Assembly (NCBI GenBank): GCA_023390905.1
Contig: JAEWBY010000075.1
Location: forward strand, 1 to 14,441
Direction of reading: 5' to 3'
Origin: Pseudomonadota bacterium
GTDB taxonomy: Bacteria; Pseudomonadota; Gammaproteobacteria; Xanthomonadales; Xanthomonadaceae
Length of the DNA stretch: 14,441 nucleotides
Below the pieces are notes generated by a model. That model saw nothing but the letters and a program-made list of their open reading frames with translations, did no database searches and had not been told where the DNA came from. Of the stretch, positions 1 through 6,570 are shown piece after piece (position 1 is the first letter of the stretch; every line of letters starts with the position of its first letter). Both the position numbers and the translations under genes were made by a program.

Positions 1-31
1 TGGGGGGGGGGGGGTGGGGGGGGGGGGGGGG
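1..31. repeat. Interrupted poly-G tract at window edge
   Basis: Thirteen G residues (2-14), a single T, then sixteen G residues (16-31). No coding sequence covers it. It lies about 30 bases beyond the stop codon of the ABC permease gene. Runs of this length are rare in bacterial chromosomes. They can be real slippage-prone tracts, or artefacts of two-colour short-read chemistry at a contig end. The sequence alone cannot decide between these. Confidence 0.7.
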
Positions 32-42
32 CGCTGCCCCCC
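26..42. terminator. GC hairpin downstream of ABC operon, possible terminator
   Basis: A perfect 7-bp stem (26-32 paired with 36-42) closes a GCT loop. It sits about 20 bases past the stop of the ABC permease on the minus strand, where a transcript end is expected. On that strand the stem is followed by a C run, not a U run, so it is not a classical intrinsic terminator. Part of the stem is made of the suspicious poly-G tract, so the whole structure could be artefactual. Confidence 0.3.
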
Positions 43-60
43 GGCGGCGGGCCGGTCCTT

Positions 61-1056
61 TTACTCGCTTTCGCGCCAGCGACGCAGGTAGATGGCCGCG
101 GCAATCAGTGCCACGCCGACCACCGCACCGATCCACAGATCGGCCGTGGTGAACACGTGCCAGTTGTTGCCCAGGTTCATCATGCGGACCAGATCGGCCG
201 GGGTATTGATGTCCTGGCCTTCCAGGGCGTGCGTGCTCATGCTGCGCGGCGACCACGTGCCCGGCATGACGCTCAGCAGACCGCGATAGACAACCGTGTA
301 CCAGAGCGGACCGTAGGGAATGTCGATACCCAGGATGCCCAGCATGCTGATGATCACGCACGCCAGCACCGGAATCAGCACCGCCCACAGGAACGGCTTG
401 CTGCGCGACCAGGCCGAACAGAACATCAGCCAGCCGACGGTGGGCAGCGCCCAGAACAGGTACAGCGGAACCGTCGAGACGACATTGCCGATCACGCTCA
501 GCGGATGCGCATGCGTGAACATCGCCCAGCCGGCCGGCACGCCCATCACGCCCATCGACAGAGCCGCGATGACCCACAGCGCGATGCCGACCAGCACGCC
601 GATGGCGATGGACAGCAGCGGCGCCAGGATCAGGGCCCAGGTGGCCTTCGACAGCACCATCTGCGTGTCCGAGACCGGCAGCGACTTCCAGAACAGGATG
701 CTGCGATCACGGCGATCGTCGTACAGCGTGCCCAGGGCGTAGAAGAACACCACGAACGCCAGCACGATCTGGGTCAGGCCCATGCCGCCCATGAGGATGC
801 CGTCGCCCACCGAACCCAACTGGCGCGCGTGCTCCAGCATGTCGCTGTCCATGTTGAGGTTGAAGCCGGCGTCCTTCTTGAACTGGAAGAACTTGATCAG
901 CCCGATCACCGCGGCGATGAAGGTCAGCAGCGTGACGATGGCGCCGGTCACCACCGGGGCCCACAGGAATCCGCCGCGGTTTTCCCAGTATTCGCGTTTG
1001 AGCAGCCACTTGAAGGCGGTCGCCTGCGTGGCAGGAGTCGAGTTGGCGGCATTCAT
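61..1056 (-). CDS. ABC-2 type transporter permease
   Basis: This 331-residue membrane protein is the likely permease partner of the adjacent ATPase. Six hydrophobic segments can be read, at about residues 32-54, 86-112, 138-166, 188-216, 221-244 and 304-327. A charged cytoplasmic stretch (DDRRDRSILFWKSLP, about 113-127) after the second segment is typical of ABC-2 permeases. The start codon overlaps the ATPase stop as ATGA, and an AAGGA lies about 8 bases upstream, so the two are translationally coupled. The gene is last in the operon headed by the small protein and the GntR/YtrA regulator. In this class of system the substrate is usually unknown; cell-envelope or antibiotic stress is the usual context. 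The substrate cannot be read from the sequence. Confidence 0.88.
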   Translation of the reverse strand: MNAANSTPATQATAFKWLLKREYWENRGGFLWAPVVTGAIVTLLTFIAAVIGLIKFFQFKKDAGFNLNMDSDMLEHARQLGSVGDGILMGGMGLTQIVLAFVVFFYALGTLYDDRRDRSILFWKSLPVSDTQMVLSKATWALILAPLLSIAIGVLVGIALWVIAALSMGVMGVPAGWAMFTHAHPLSVIGNVVSTVPLYLFWALPTVGWLMFCSAWSRSKPFLWAVLIPVLACVIISMLGILGIDIPYGPLWYTVVYRGLLSVMPGTWSPRSMSTHALEGQDINTPADLVRMMNLGNNWHVFTTADLWIGAVVGVALIAAAIYLRRWRESE

Positions 1057-1928
1057 GCGTAGGTTCCTTTCATGATGGCGACGAACAGATCCGCCAGGCC
1101 GGGATTGCGGGTTTCGCCCAGCGCGGCCAGTTGTTCGCGCGAGGCTCCGTCGAACAGCAGCACCGTCTTGCCGAAGGGCAGTCCGCGCTCATCGATCGGC
1201 CGCAGTGCGCGGGCCTGTTCGACCTTGTCGGCGGACACCAGCACTTCGGTGTAGCGATCGGCCACTTCGTCCATCTGCGCGGTCAGCACGATCTTTCCAT
1301 CGCGGATGAACATGACGTCGGTGAGGATGTGCTCGATCTCCTCGACCTGGTGGGTGGTAACGATGATCGTCTTCTGCTCGTCGAAATAGTCCTCCAGCAG
1401 GCGCTGGTAGAACTGCTTGCGATAGAGAATGTCCAGGCCCAGCGTGGGTTCGTCCAGCACCAGCAGTCGGGCGTCGATCGCCATCACCAGCGCCAGGTGC
1501 AACTGCACGATCATGCCCTTGGACATTTCACGCACGCGCAGGCCGGGCTTGAGCTGGGTGTTGGCGAGGAAGCGTTCGCACTTGGCGCGGTCGAAGCGCG
1601 GATGCACGCCGGCGACGAAATCGATGGCTTCCTTCACCCGCATCCAGCGCGGCAGCACCGCCACGTCGGCGATGAAGCAGACATCGTTCATCAGCTGCTC
1701 GCGCTGCTTGCGCGGATCCAGCCCCAGCACCTTCAGGTCGCCCTCGAACGGGATCAGCCCGAGGATCGCCTTCAGCGCGGTGGTCTTGCCAGCGCCGTTG
1801 GGGCCGATCAGACCGATGATCTTGCCGGTCTCGATCTCGAACTGGGTGTTGTCCAGCGCCACCTTGTTTCGATATTCCTTGCGCAGGCCGTGGGCGGACA
1901 CCACGGCTTCTGAAATGACGGCATTCAT
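1053..1928 (-). CDS. ABC transporter ATP-binding protein
   Basis: This 291-residue nucleotide-binding subunit powers the neighbouring ABC-2 permease. Walker A is GPNGAGKTT (42-50), the signature region is EMSKGM (134-139, a degenerate LSGGQ as in YtrB/CcmA-like exporters), Walker B is LLVLDEP (155-161) and the switch histidine is His193 in TTH. The usual Q-loop glutamine is not evident: the region reads FIADVAVLPRW (about 85-95). A start 26 codons further upstream is open, but the ATG at 1926-1928 overlaps the stop of the upstream GntR gene as TGATG, and the protein then begins just before the ABC domain, so I chose it. The C-terminal ~90 residues after the H-loop are an accessory region of unknown role. 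Family assignment is firm; the substrate is unknown. Confidence 0.92.
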   Translation of the reverse strand: MNAVISEAVVSAHGLRKEYRNKVALDNTQFEIETGKIIGLIGPNGAGKTTALKAILGLIPFEGDLKVLGLDPRKQREQLMNDVCFIADVAVLPRWMRVKEAIDFVAGVHPRFDRAKCERFLANTQLKPGLRVREMSKGMIVQLHLALVMAIDARLLVLDEPTLGLDILYRKQFYQRLLEDYFDEQKTIIVTTHQVEEIEHILTDVMFIRDGKIVLTAQMDEVADRYTEVLVSADKVEQARALRPIDERGLPFGKTVLLFDGASREQLAALGETRNPGLADLFVAIMKGTYA

Positions 1929-2290
1929 CACTTGGTCCCCTTGGCTTGAAGCAGTTCTTCCACCGACAGGCCCAGGCGCTCGATGCGCTCGGCCACGCCC
2001 GGCCACTCGTCATGCAGGAAGCGCTCGCGCTCGCTCTTGAGCAGCTTCTTCGACGCTTCCTCGGTGACGAACATGCCCAGGCCGCGACGCTTCTCCACCA
2101 CGGCTTCATCGGCCAGTTCCTGGTAGGCGCGCGAGACCGTGATCGGATTGAGCTGGTACTCGGCCGCCACCTGGCGGACGGAGGGCAGGGCATCGCCGGG
2201 TTTGAGTACGCCGTCTAGCATCATGGCAATCACGCGATCCTTCAGTTGGCGGTAGATGGGAGCGCCATCGCTCCACTGGATATCGGCCAT
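1928..2290 (-). CDS. GntR family transcriptional regulator, YtrA subfamily
   Basis: This 120-residue repressor-type protein has a winged helix-turn-helix at residues 10-75. The recognition region is LPSVRQVAAEYQLNPITVSR (35-54), followed by the wing EKRRGLGMFV (66-75). Only about 45 residues follow, an alpha-helical tail that is the mark of the short YtrA subfamily (no large effector domain). YtrA regulators typically control an adjacent ABC transporter and themselves, which matches the ATPase and permease genes just downstream. The ATG at 2288-2290 starts 3 bases after the stop of the small upstream gene and has only a weak ribosome binding site, so coupled translation is likely. The expected operator is the GGTG-N16-CACC palindrome at 2573-2596. 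Confidence 0.92.
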   Translation of the reverse strand: MADIQWSDGAPIYRQLKDRVIAMMLDGVLKPGDALPSVRQVAAEYQLNPITVSRAYQELADEAVVEKRRGLGMFVTEEASKKLLKSERERFLHDEWPGVAERIERLGLSVEELLQAKGTK

Positions 2291-2293
2291 GGG

Positions 2294-2545
2294 TCAGCCC
2301 CGCGGGCGCAGTGACTGCGCGAATGAGAAGTAGGGCATCGACAGCGAAGCGCGCGCGCGGCGCGCCCGGCGCTTGGGCGCTTCGGCTTCGGCGGCGCCGG
2401 CTTCGATGGCCGCGTCGATGGTCGCCAGCGGACTGCCTTCCCTGGCGCTCCGGCGGGCGTCGGCGCCGTCGCACAGCAGACCGAGGATCAGCAGTGCACC
2501 GCAGGCCGCCAGACCGGACAGTGTGTTGAGCAGTTTCGGGTTCAT
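2294..2545 (-). CDS. Small hydrophobic/basic protein heading the YtrA-ABC operon
   Basis: This 83-residue protein is not assigned to a named family. Residues 8-25 are hydrophobic (LSGLAACGALLILGLLCD) and look like an uncleaved membrane anchor or a signal sequence. The middle is Ala/Glu-rich, and the C-terminal third is strongly basic (KRRARRARAS, about 58-67) with a SMPYFSF motif (69-75). The start is well supported: a strong AAGGGGGG ribosome binding site lies about 7 bases before the ATG at 2543-2545, and the promoter and operator lie just upstream. It is the first gene of the operon, 3 bases before the GntR gene. It could be an accessory membrane peptide of the ABC system; that role is inference. 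A longer reading frame extends upstream, but it runs antisense to the glutathione peroxidase gene and is not credible. Confidence 0.75.
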   Translation of the reverse strand: MNPKLLNTLSGLAACGALLILGLLCDGADARRSAREGSPLATIDAAIEAGAAEAEAPKRRARRARASLSMPYFSFAQSLRPRG

Positions 2546-2572
2546 CGCGGTACCCCCCTTCATTGGGTGAGT

Positions 2573-2596
2573 GGTGTTGTATGTAACTATAACACC
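2573..2596. promoter_or_regulatory. Putative YtrA/GntR operator, GGTG-N16-CACC palindrome
   Basis: An imperfect inverted repeat with arms GGTGTT and AACACC lies 28 bases upstream of the first gene of the ABC operon. Several TA pairs inside the spacer are also symmetric. It contains the -10 element of the minus-strand promoter, so a bound dimer would block RNA polymerase. YtrA-subfamily regulators are known to bind GGTG/CACC-type palindromes upstream of their own operons; that this site is bound by the product of 1928-2290 is inference. Confidence 0.7.
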
Positions 2597-2613
2597 AAAA
2601 CACGGCCGGTCAA
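2586..2613 (-). promoter_or_regulatory. Sigma-70-type promoter of the YtrA-ABC operon
   Basis: Read on the minus strand, a TTGACC -35 (2613-2608) and a TATAGT -10 (2591-2586) are separated by 16 bases. Each is one or two mismatches from consensus, which stands out in this GC-rich background. The -10 lies inside the GGTG-N16-CACC palindrome. The predicted transcript would start about 2580, leaving a leader of roughly 35 bases before the small first gene. Confidence 0.65.
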
Positions 2614-2680
2614 GCGGGCAAGGCAGTTTTCCTACCCAACTGAAGGCATACTTCGCGCTCGATCCCCGCGGAGCCTCGAC

Positions 2681-3238
2681 ATGATTCGCAAGTTGTTGAT
2701 TGGATTGGTGATGGTGGCTGGCATCGGTACCGCCACGGGGGCCTCCGGGCCGGGCGTGCTGGACGTCAGCTACCGTCCGCTGGCCGGCAAGACACCGATC
2801 AACCTGAACCAGAAATACGGCGGACAGGTGCTGTTGATCGTCAACACCGCCAGCAAATGCGGTTTCACGCCGCAGTACGAAGCGCTGGAGGCCCTGCAGC
2901 AGCGGTACTCGGCGCGCGGCTTCAACGTGCTGGGTTTCCCCTCGAATGATTTCCGCGGGCAGGAGCCCGGTTCGGAAAAGGAAATCCAGGAGTTCTGCAC
3001 GCTGACCTACGGCGTGAAGTTCCCGATGTTCGAAAAGGTGCACGTCGTCGGCCCGGAAACCACGCCGCTGTATCGCACGCTCAAGGCGCAGACCGGTGTG
3101 CAGCCCGGCTGGAATTTCCACAAGTATCTGATCGCGCGCGACGGCCGCGTCGTGGCCAATTTCCCGAGCAAGGTCACGCCCGATGATCCGAGCGTCATCG
3201 CCGCGATTGAACGCGAACTGGGCAAGCCTGCGCGCTGA
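2681..3238 (+). CDS. Exported glutathione peroxidase family protein (thioredoxin-type)
   Basis: This 185-residue thiol peroxidase reduces hydrogen or lipid hydroperoxides. The catalytic tetrad is visible: Cys60 in NTASKCGF (in place of selenocysteine), Gln94 in FRGQEPGS, and Trp144-Asn145 in GWNF. Cys106 in EFCTLTYG sits where plant-type and bacterial thioredoxin-dependent enzymes keep the resolving cysteine, so thioredoxin-like reduction is more likely than glutathione. Residues 1-20 (KLLIGLVMVAGIG core) form a signal sequence, placing the enzyme in the periplasm; cytoplasmic BtuE-type homologues lack this. The frame is open 38 codons further upstream, but those cross the divergent operator and promoter region. 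The ATG at 2681 has a GGAG about 8 bases upstream and begins the signal peptide. Confidence 0.9.
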   Translation: MIRKLLIGLVMVAGIGTATGASGPGVLDVSYRPLAGKTPINLNQKYGGQVLLIVNTASKCGFTPQYEALEALQQRYSARGFNVLGFPSNDFRGQEPGSEKEIQEFCTLTYGVKFPMFEKVHVVGPETTPLYRTLKAQTGVQPGWNFHKYLIARDGRVVANFPSKVTPDDPSVIAAIERELGKPAR

Positions 3239-3315
3239 CTCCACCTCGGACAGGCATGCATGCGACAATGGCTTTTTGGCGCTCGCACTGCGGCGCACGT
3301 CTGAGGAGCAGAAGA

Positions 3316-4251
3316 ATGAAGCGGTCGGTTCGCGGCATCGCCGCGTGGGTGGCAATCATGGCGGCGACGCTCGGAGGCAATGTGTCTGCACAGGAAAAAA
3401 CCACGCTCACCACTGAGCGCGAGAAGCTCAGCTACGCGATCGGCGTGGATGTCGGCCAGTCCTTCGCGCCGGTCGGTGCCTACGTGGATCTGCCTTCGTT
3501 CGAGCGCGCGGTGAAGAACGCATTCGACGGCGGTCAACCGCTGATCAGCCAGCAGGAAGCGCAGGCTACCAATGAGGCGCTGCGCATCAACGTGGCAGTC
3601 AGCCAGGGCGAGCGCATTCCCGGCATGCCGCCGGGCAGCCAGCCGCCGGCCGTGGCCAAGGACAAGGTCGGCCTGATGTTCGGCAGTTACATGGTCGGTC
3701 CGTCGCTGGCCGAGCTGAAGGAAGAGATCGATCTGCCGGTCTTCATGCAGGCCGTGCGCACCGCGTTCTCCCAGAGCGGCACGCCGCTGATGTCGCCGGA
3801 ACAGGCGCAGGCCACGCTGCAGGCCTTCATGGTCCGCCGCCAGAGCCAGGCCGGCCAGCGCAATCGCGAGGAAGGCGCCAAGTTCCTCGCCCAGAACAAG
3901 ACCGTCAAGGGCGTCATCACCACGCCCTCGGGCCTGCAGTACATGATCCTGCGCGAGGGCAATGGCGCCCGTCCCACGCCCTCCAGCCGCGTGCGCGTCA
4001 ACTACGCGGGCAAGCTGCTCAATGGCGAAACCTTCGACAGTTCCTACGATCGCGGCCAGCCGGCCGAATTCGGCCTGAACCAGGTGATCCCCGGCTGGAC
4101 CGAAGGCGTTTCGCTGATGCCGGTGGGCGCGAAGTACCGTTTCTGGATTCCGAGCGACCTGGCCTACGGCAAGGACGGCGCGCCCGGCGGCAAGATTGGA
4201 CCCGACGCCACGCTGACCTTTGACGTCGAGTTGATGGGCATCCTGCAATAA
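3316..4251 (+). CDS. Periplasmic FKBP-type peptidyl-prolyl cis-trans isomerase with duplicated FKBP_N-like region
   Basis: This 311-residue exported proline isomerase and chaperone is related to FkpA/Mip. A signal peptide covers residues 1-25, with likely cleavage after VSA. Two related helical segments follow, at about 38-90 and 118-172; each has a DLP-F--AV--AF core and ends in an EAQAT-like motif, so the FKBP_N dimerisation domain appears twice. The C-terminal FKBP domain spans about 205-311 and keeps the pocket residues Tyr230, Phe240-Asp241, Val257-Ile258, Trp261 and Tyr284. A Met/Pro-rich linker (about 100-112) joins the repeats. The start at 3316 follows an AGGAG 7 bases upstream and begins the signal peptide; an upstream in-frame ATG lacks both. 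It lies 77 bases after the peroxidase gene. Typical FkpA has one N-terminal domain and about 270 residues. Confidence 0.92.
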   Translation: MKRSVRGIAAWVAIMAATLGGNVSAQEKTTLTTEREKLSYAIGVDVGQSFAPVGAYVDLPSFERAVKNAFDGGQPLISQQEAQATNEALRINVAVSQGERIPGMPPGSQPPAVAKDKVGLMFGSYMVGPSLAELKEEIDLPVFMQAVRTAFSQSGTPLMSPEQAQATLQAFMVRRQSQAGQRNREEGAKFLAQNKTVKGVITTPSGLQYMILREGNGARPTPSSRVRVNYAGKLLNGETFDSSYDRGQPAEFGLNQVIPGWTEGVSLMPVGAKYRFWIPSDLAYGKDGAPGGKIGPDATLTFDVELMGILQ

Positions 4252-4279
4252 CCCCAGAAATTCATAACGGAAGCCCCGC

Positions 4280-5632
4280 ATGCGAGTCGCGATTTTCGGC
4301 ACAGGCTATGTCGGCCTGGTCACCGGTACCTGCCTGGCCGAAGTGGGCCATGACGTCATCTGCGTCGACATCGATGCCGCCAAGGTCGAAGGACTGAACA
4401 ACGGCATCATCCCGATCTACGAACCCGGCCTGGAGCCGATGGTGAAGGCCAACCACGCCGCGGGCCGGTTGCAGTTCACCACCGATGCGGCCGAGGCCAT
4501 CCGCCAGGGCGAGATCGTCTTCATCGCGGTCGGCACGCCGCCGGATGAAGACGGTAGTGCGGATCTGCAATACGTGCTGGCCGTGGCGCGCACGATCGGG
4601 CGGCACATCGAGCGCCCGACCGTGGTGGTCAACAAGTCCACCGTGCCGGTGGGCACGGCCGACAAGGTGCGCGCCGCGATCGCTGAAGAACTGCAGGCGC
4701 GCGGCATCGAGATCGGCTACGAGGTCGTCTCCAATCCGGAATTCCTGAAGGAAGGCGACGCCGTGCAGGACTGCATGCGGCCGGATCGCATCGTCATCGG
4801 CGCAAGCAACCCGGGAGCGGTGGAAAAACTCAAGCGCCTGTACGCTCCGTTCAACCGCAACCACGAGCGCATCGTCGTCATGGACGTGCGCTCGGCCGAG
4901 CTGACCAAGTACGCCGCCAATGCGATGCTGGCGACCAAGATCAGTTTCATGAACGAGATCGCCAACATCGCCGAACGCGTGGGTGCGGATATCGAGCATG
5001 TGCGCCAGGGCATCGGTTCGGACCCGCGCATCGGCTGGCACTTCATCTATCCGGGCGCCGGATACGGCGGCTCGTGCTTCCCCAAGGACGTGCAGGCACT
5101 GGCGCGCACTTCGCAGCAGCATGGCTATCAGCCGCGGTTGCTGGATGCGGTTGAGGCGGTGAACGACGCACAGAAGGGCCATCTGTTCGAACTGATCCAG
5201 CGTCACTTCGACGTGGGCGAGGACGAAGGCGTGCGTGGCCGCACCTTCGCGGTGTGGGGCCTGGCGTTCAAGCCGAACACCGACGACATGCGCGAAGCCT
5301 CCAGCCGCCGTCTGCTGCAGCAGTTGTGGGAAGGCGGCGCCAGGGTGCGCGCCTATGATCCGGAAGCGCACGAGGAAGCCAGCCGCATTTTCGGCCAGCG
5401 CAAGGATCTGGTGCTGTGCGAATCGGCCAATGCCGCGCTCGAAGGGGCCGATGCGCTGGTCGTGGTCACCGAATGGAAGCAGTTCCGCAGTCCCGATTTC
5501 GCACGGCTCAAGACCAAGCTGAAGGACGCGGTGATTTTCGACGGGCGCAATCTCTATGACCCGGAAGAAGTCGAGCAGGCGGGCCTGGCGTATTACGGCA
5601 TCGGGCGCGGACGTTCGATCCATGGCCACTGA
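4280..5632 (+). CDS. ugd: UDP-glucose 6-dehydrogenase
   Basis: This 450-residue NAD-dependent enzyme oxidises UDP-glucose twice to UDP-glucuronate, a precursor for exopolysaccharide, lipopolysaccharide and capsule sugars. The N-terminal Rossmann fold begins at residue 2 with GTGYVG (7-12), and Asp30/Asp32 follow the second strand. Catalytic residues are Cys266 in GYGGSCFPKD, Lys210 and Asn214 in ELTKYAANAM, and Glu154/Lys157 in NPEFLKEG. The C-terminal UDP-binding domain includes AFKPNTDDMREASS (329-342). Length matches the family. A GGAAG 6 bases before the ATG supports the start, 28 bases after the FKBP gene. Its 3' end overlaps slyX by 11 bases. No polysaccharide cluster is visible here, so it appears to be a stand-alone housekeeping copy. 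Confidence 0.97.
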   Translation: MRVAIFGTGYVGLVTGTCLAEVGHDVICVDIDAAKVEGLNNGIIPIYEPGLEPMVKANHAAGRLQFTTDAAEAIRQGEIVFIAVGTPPDEDGSADLQYVLAVARTIGRHIERPTVVVNKSTVPVGTADKVRAAIAEELQARGIEIGYEVVSNPEFLKEGDAVQDCMRPDRIVIGASNPGAVEKLKRLYAPFNRNHERIVVMDVRSAELTKYAANAMLATKISFMNEIANIAERVGADIEHVRQGIGSDPRIGWHFIYPGAGYGGSCFPKDVQALARTSQQHGYQPRLLDAVEAVNDAQKGHLFELIQRHFDVGEDEGVRGRTFAVWGLAFKPNTDDMREASSRRLLQQLWEGGARVRAYDPEAHEEASRIFGQRKDLVLCESANAALEGADALVVVTEWKQFRSPDFARLKTKLKDAVIFDGRNLYDPEEVEQAGLAYYGIGRGRSIHGH

Positions 5633-5870
5633 TCTGTTTCCCTCCGGCCGGTCCGAACAGGACCGGCTCGAACAGCGGCTGGTGGAACTGGAAACGCGGC
5701 TGACGTTCCAGGAACAATCGATGGTCGAACTGAGCGATGCGCTCGCCGATGCGCGGGCCGAGAGCGGCCGCAATACAGAGTTGCTGATGAACCTGCTCGC
5801 GGACCTGCGCAAGCTGCGTGGGGAACTGCAATCCGATCCGGTCGACGAACCCCCGCCGCCCCATTATTGA
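5622..5870 (+). CDS. slyX: SlyX family protein
   Basis: This 82-residue protein is nearly all a predicted coiled coil. It has the SlyX pattern: an acidic/Gln-rich helix (RLEQRLVELETRLTFQEQSM, 15-34), a second helix, and the conserved C-terminal PPPPHY tail that identifies the family. SlyX is found widely in proteobacteria and its molecular role is not established. The ATG lies inside the last codons of ugd (11-base overlap, different frame), so translation is probably coupled. A longer in-frame ORF upstream lies wholly within ugd and adds a stretch not expected in SlyX, so I rejected that start. There is no clear ribosome binding site of its own. Confidence 0.88.
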   Translation: MATDLFPSGRSEQDRLEQRLVELETRLTFQEQSMVELSDALADARAESGRNTELLMNLLADLRKLRGELQSDPVDEPPPPHY

Positions 5871-5918
5871 TACCCTTGCAGCGCGCCGCGTTCGGGCGCG
5901 AAGCACGCCAACACCGCA

Positions 5919-6545
5919 ATGAGCGATTCCCTCCGCGATCAACTCCTGGGGCTGGGCTTCAAGGCCGCGCCCAAGCCCGAGCGCAAGCCGCAACAGAATC
6001 CGAACCCGCGCAAGCCGGGTTCGCCTGCGAATGCGCGTCCGGGTGCGCATGCCAAACCGGATCGCGGCGGAGTCCGTCCGGGCAAGCCCGGCGACACGCG
6101 ACCGGCGCGACGCCAGGGCAGCGAGATCGATCTCGCCAAGGCCTACGCCATTCGCGCGCAGAAGGAGAAGGACGAGCGAATCGAAGCCGAGCGCCTCAAG
6201 CAGGAAGAAGCGCGCCAGCGCCGCGAAGCCAAGGCCAGGCTCGAGACCCTGCTCAAGGACAAGGCGCTCAATGACGCGGAGGCCGAGATCGCGCGCCATT
6301 TTCCCTATGGCGGCAAGATCAAGCGCATCTATGTCAATGAAGCCCAGCTCAAGGCGCTCAACGCCGGCGAACTGGGCGTCGTGCAACTCAACGGCCGTTA
6401 CCTGCTGGTCACCGCCGCCCTGCTCGCCGAAGCCGAATCCATCTTCGCTCCATGCGTCGCGTTGAAGGTCGATCCCGATGCACCCGCACAGGACGATCCT
6501 TATGCCGACCCCAGATACCAGGTGCCTGACGACCTGGTCTGGTGA
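5919..6545 (+). CDS. DUF2058 family protein (YaiL-like)
   Basis: This 208-residue protein has the three-part DUF2058 layout. The N-terminal motif SDSLRDQLLGLGF (2-14) matches the family opening, which normally reads as a short helix ending in a Gly/Leu-rich turn. Residues 16-66 are disordered and very basic (Pro/Lys/Arg/Gly/Asn rich). Residues 72-115 form a charged coiled coil (QKEKDERIEAERLKQEEARQ, 81-100). The C-terminal globular part contains GGKIKRIYVNEAQLKALNAG (131-150). The family, which includes E. coli YaiL, has been annotated as nucleoprotein or polynucleotide-associated; its function is not established. The basic linker would fit nucleic-acid binding. It lies 48 bases after slyX, with a poor ribosome binding site, and ends 25 bases from the convergent MFS gene. 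Confidence 0.85.
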   Translation: MSDSLRDQLLGLGFKAAPKPERKPQQNPNPRKPGSPANARPGAHAKPDRGGVRPGKPGDTRPARRQGSEIDLAKAYAIRAQKEKDERIEAERLKQEEARQRREAKARLETLLKDKALNDAEAEIARHFPYGGKIKRIYVNEAQLKALNAGELGVVQLNGRYLLVTAALLAEAESIFAPCVALKVDPDAPAQDDPYADPRYQVPDDLVW

Positions 6546-6570
6546 GTGTTTCGCTGTTGACGCCTGTGGA

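Noticed and set aside
2563..2593. Divergent plus-strand promoter for the glutathione peroxidase (TTGGGT and TATAAC)
   Set aside because: The spacer would be 19 bases and the -35 is poor. The TATAAC overlaps the YtrA operator, so it is possible but not supported well enough to list.
2546..3355. Upstream extension of the 83-residue protein to a 353-residue frame
   Set aside because: The extension runs antisense through the glutathione peroxidase gene and crosses the promoter and operator; the internal ATG at 2545 has a strong ribosome binding site.
4262..5812. 516-codon open frame on the minus strand opposite ugd and slyX
   Set aside because: Antisense to ugd, with low-complexity composition typical of a shadow of third-position GC bias; no ribosome binding site or domain.
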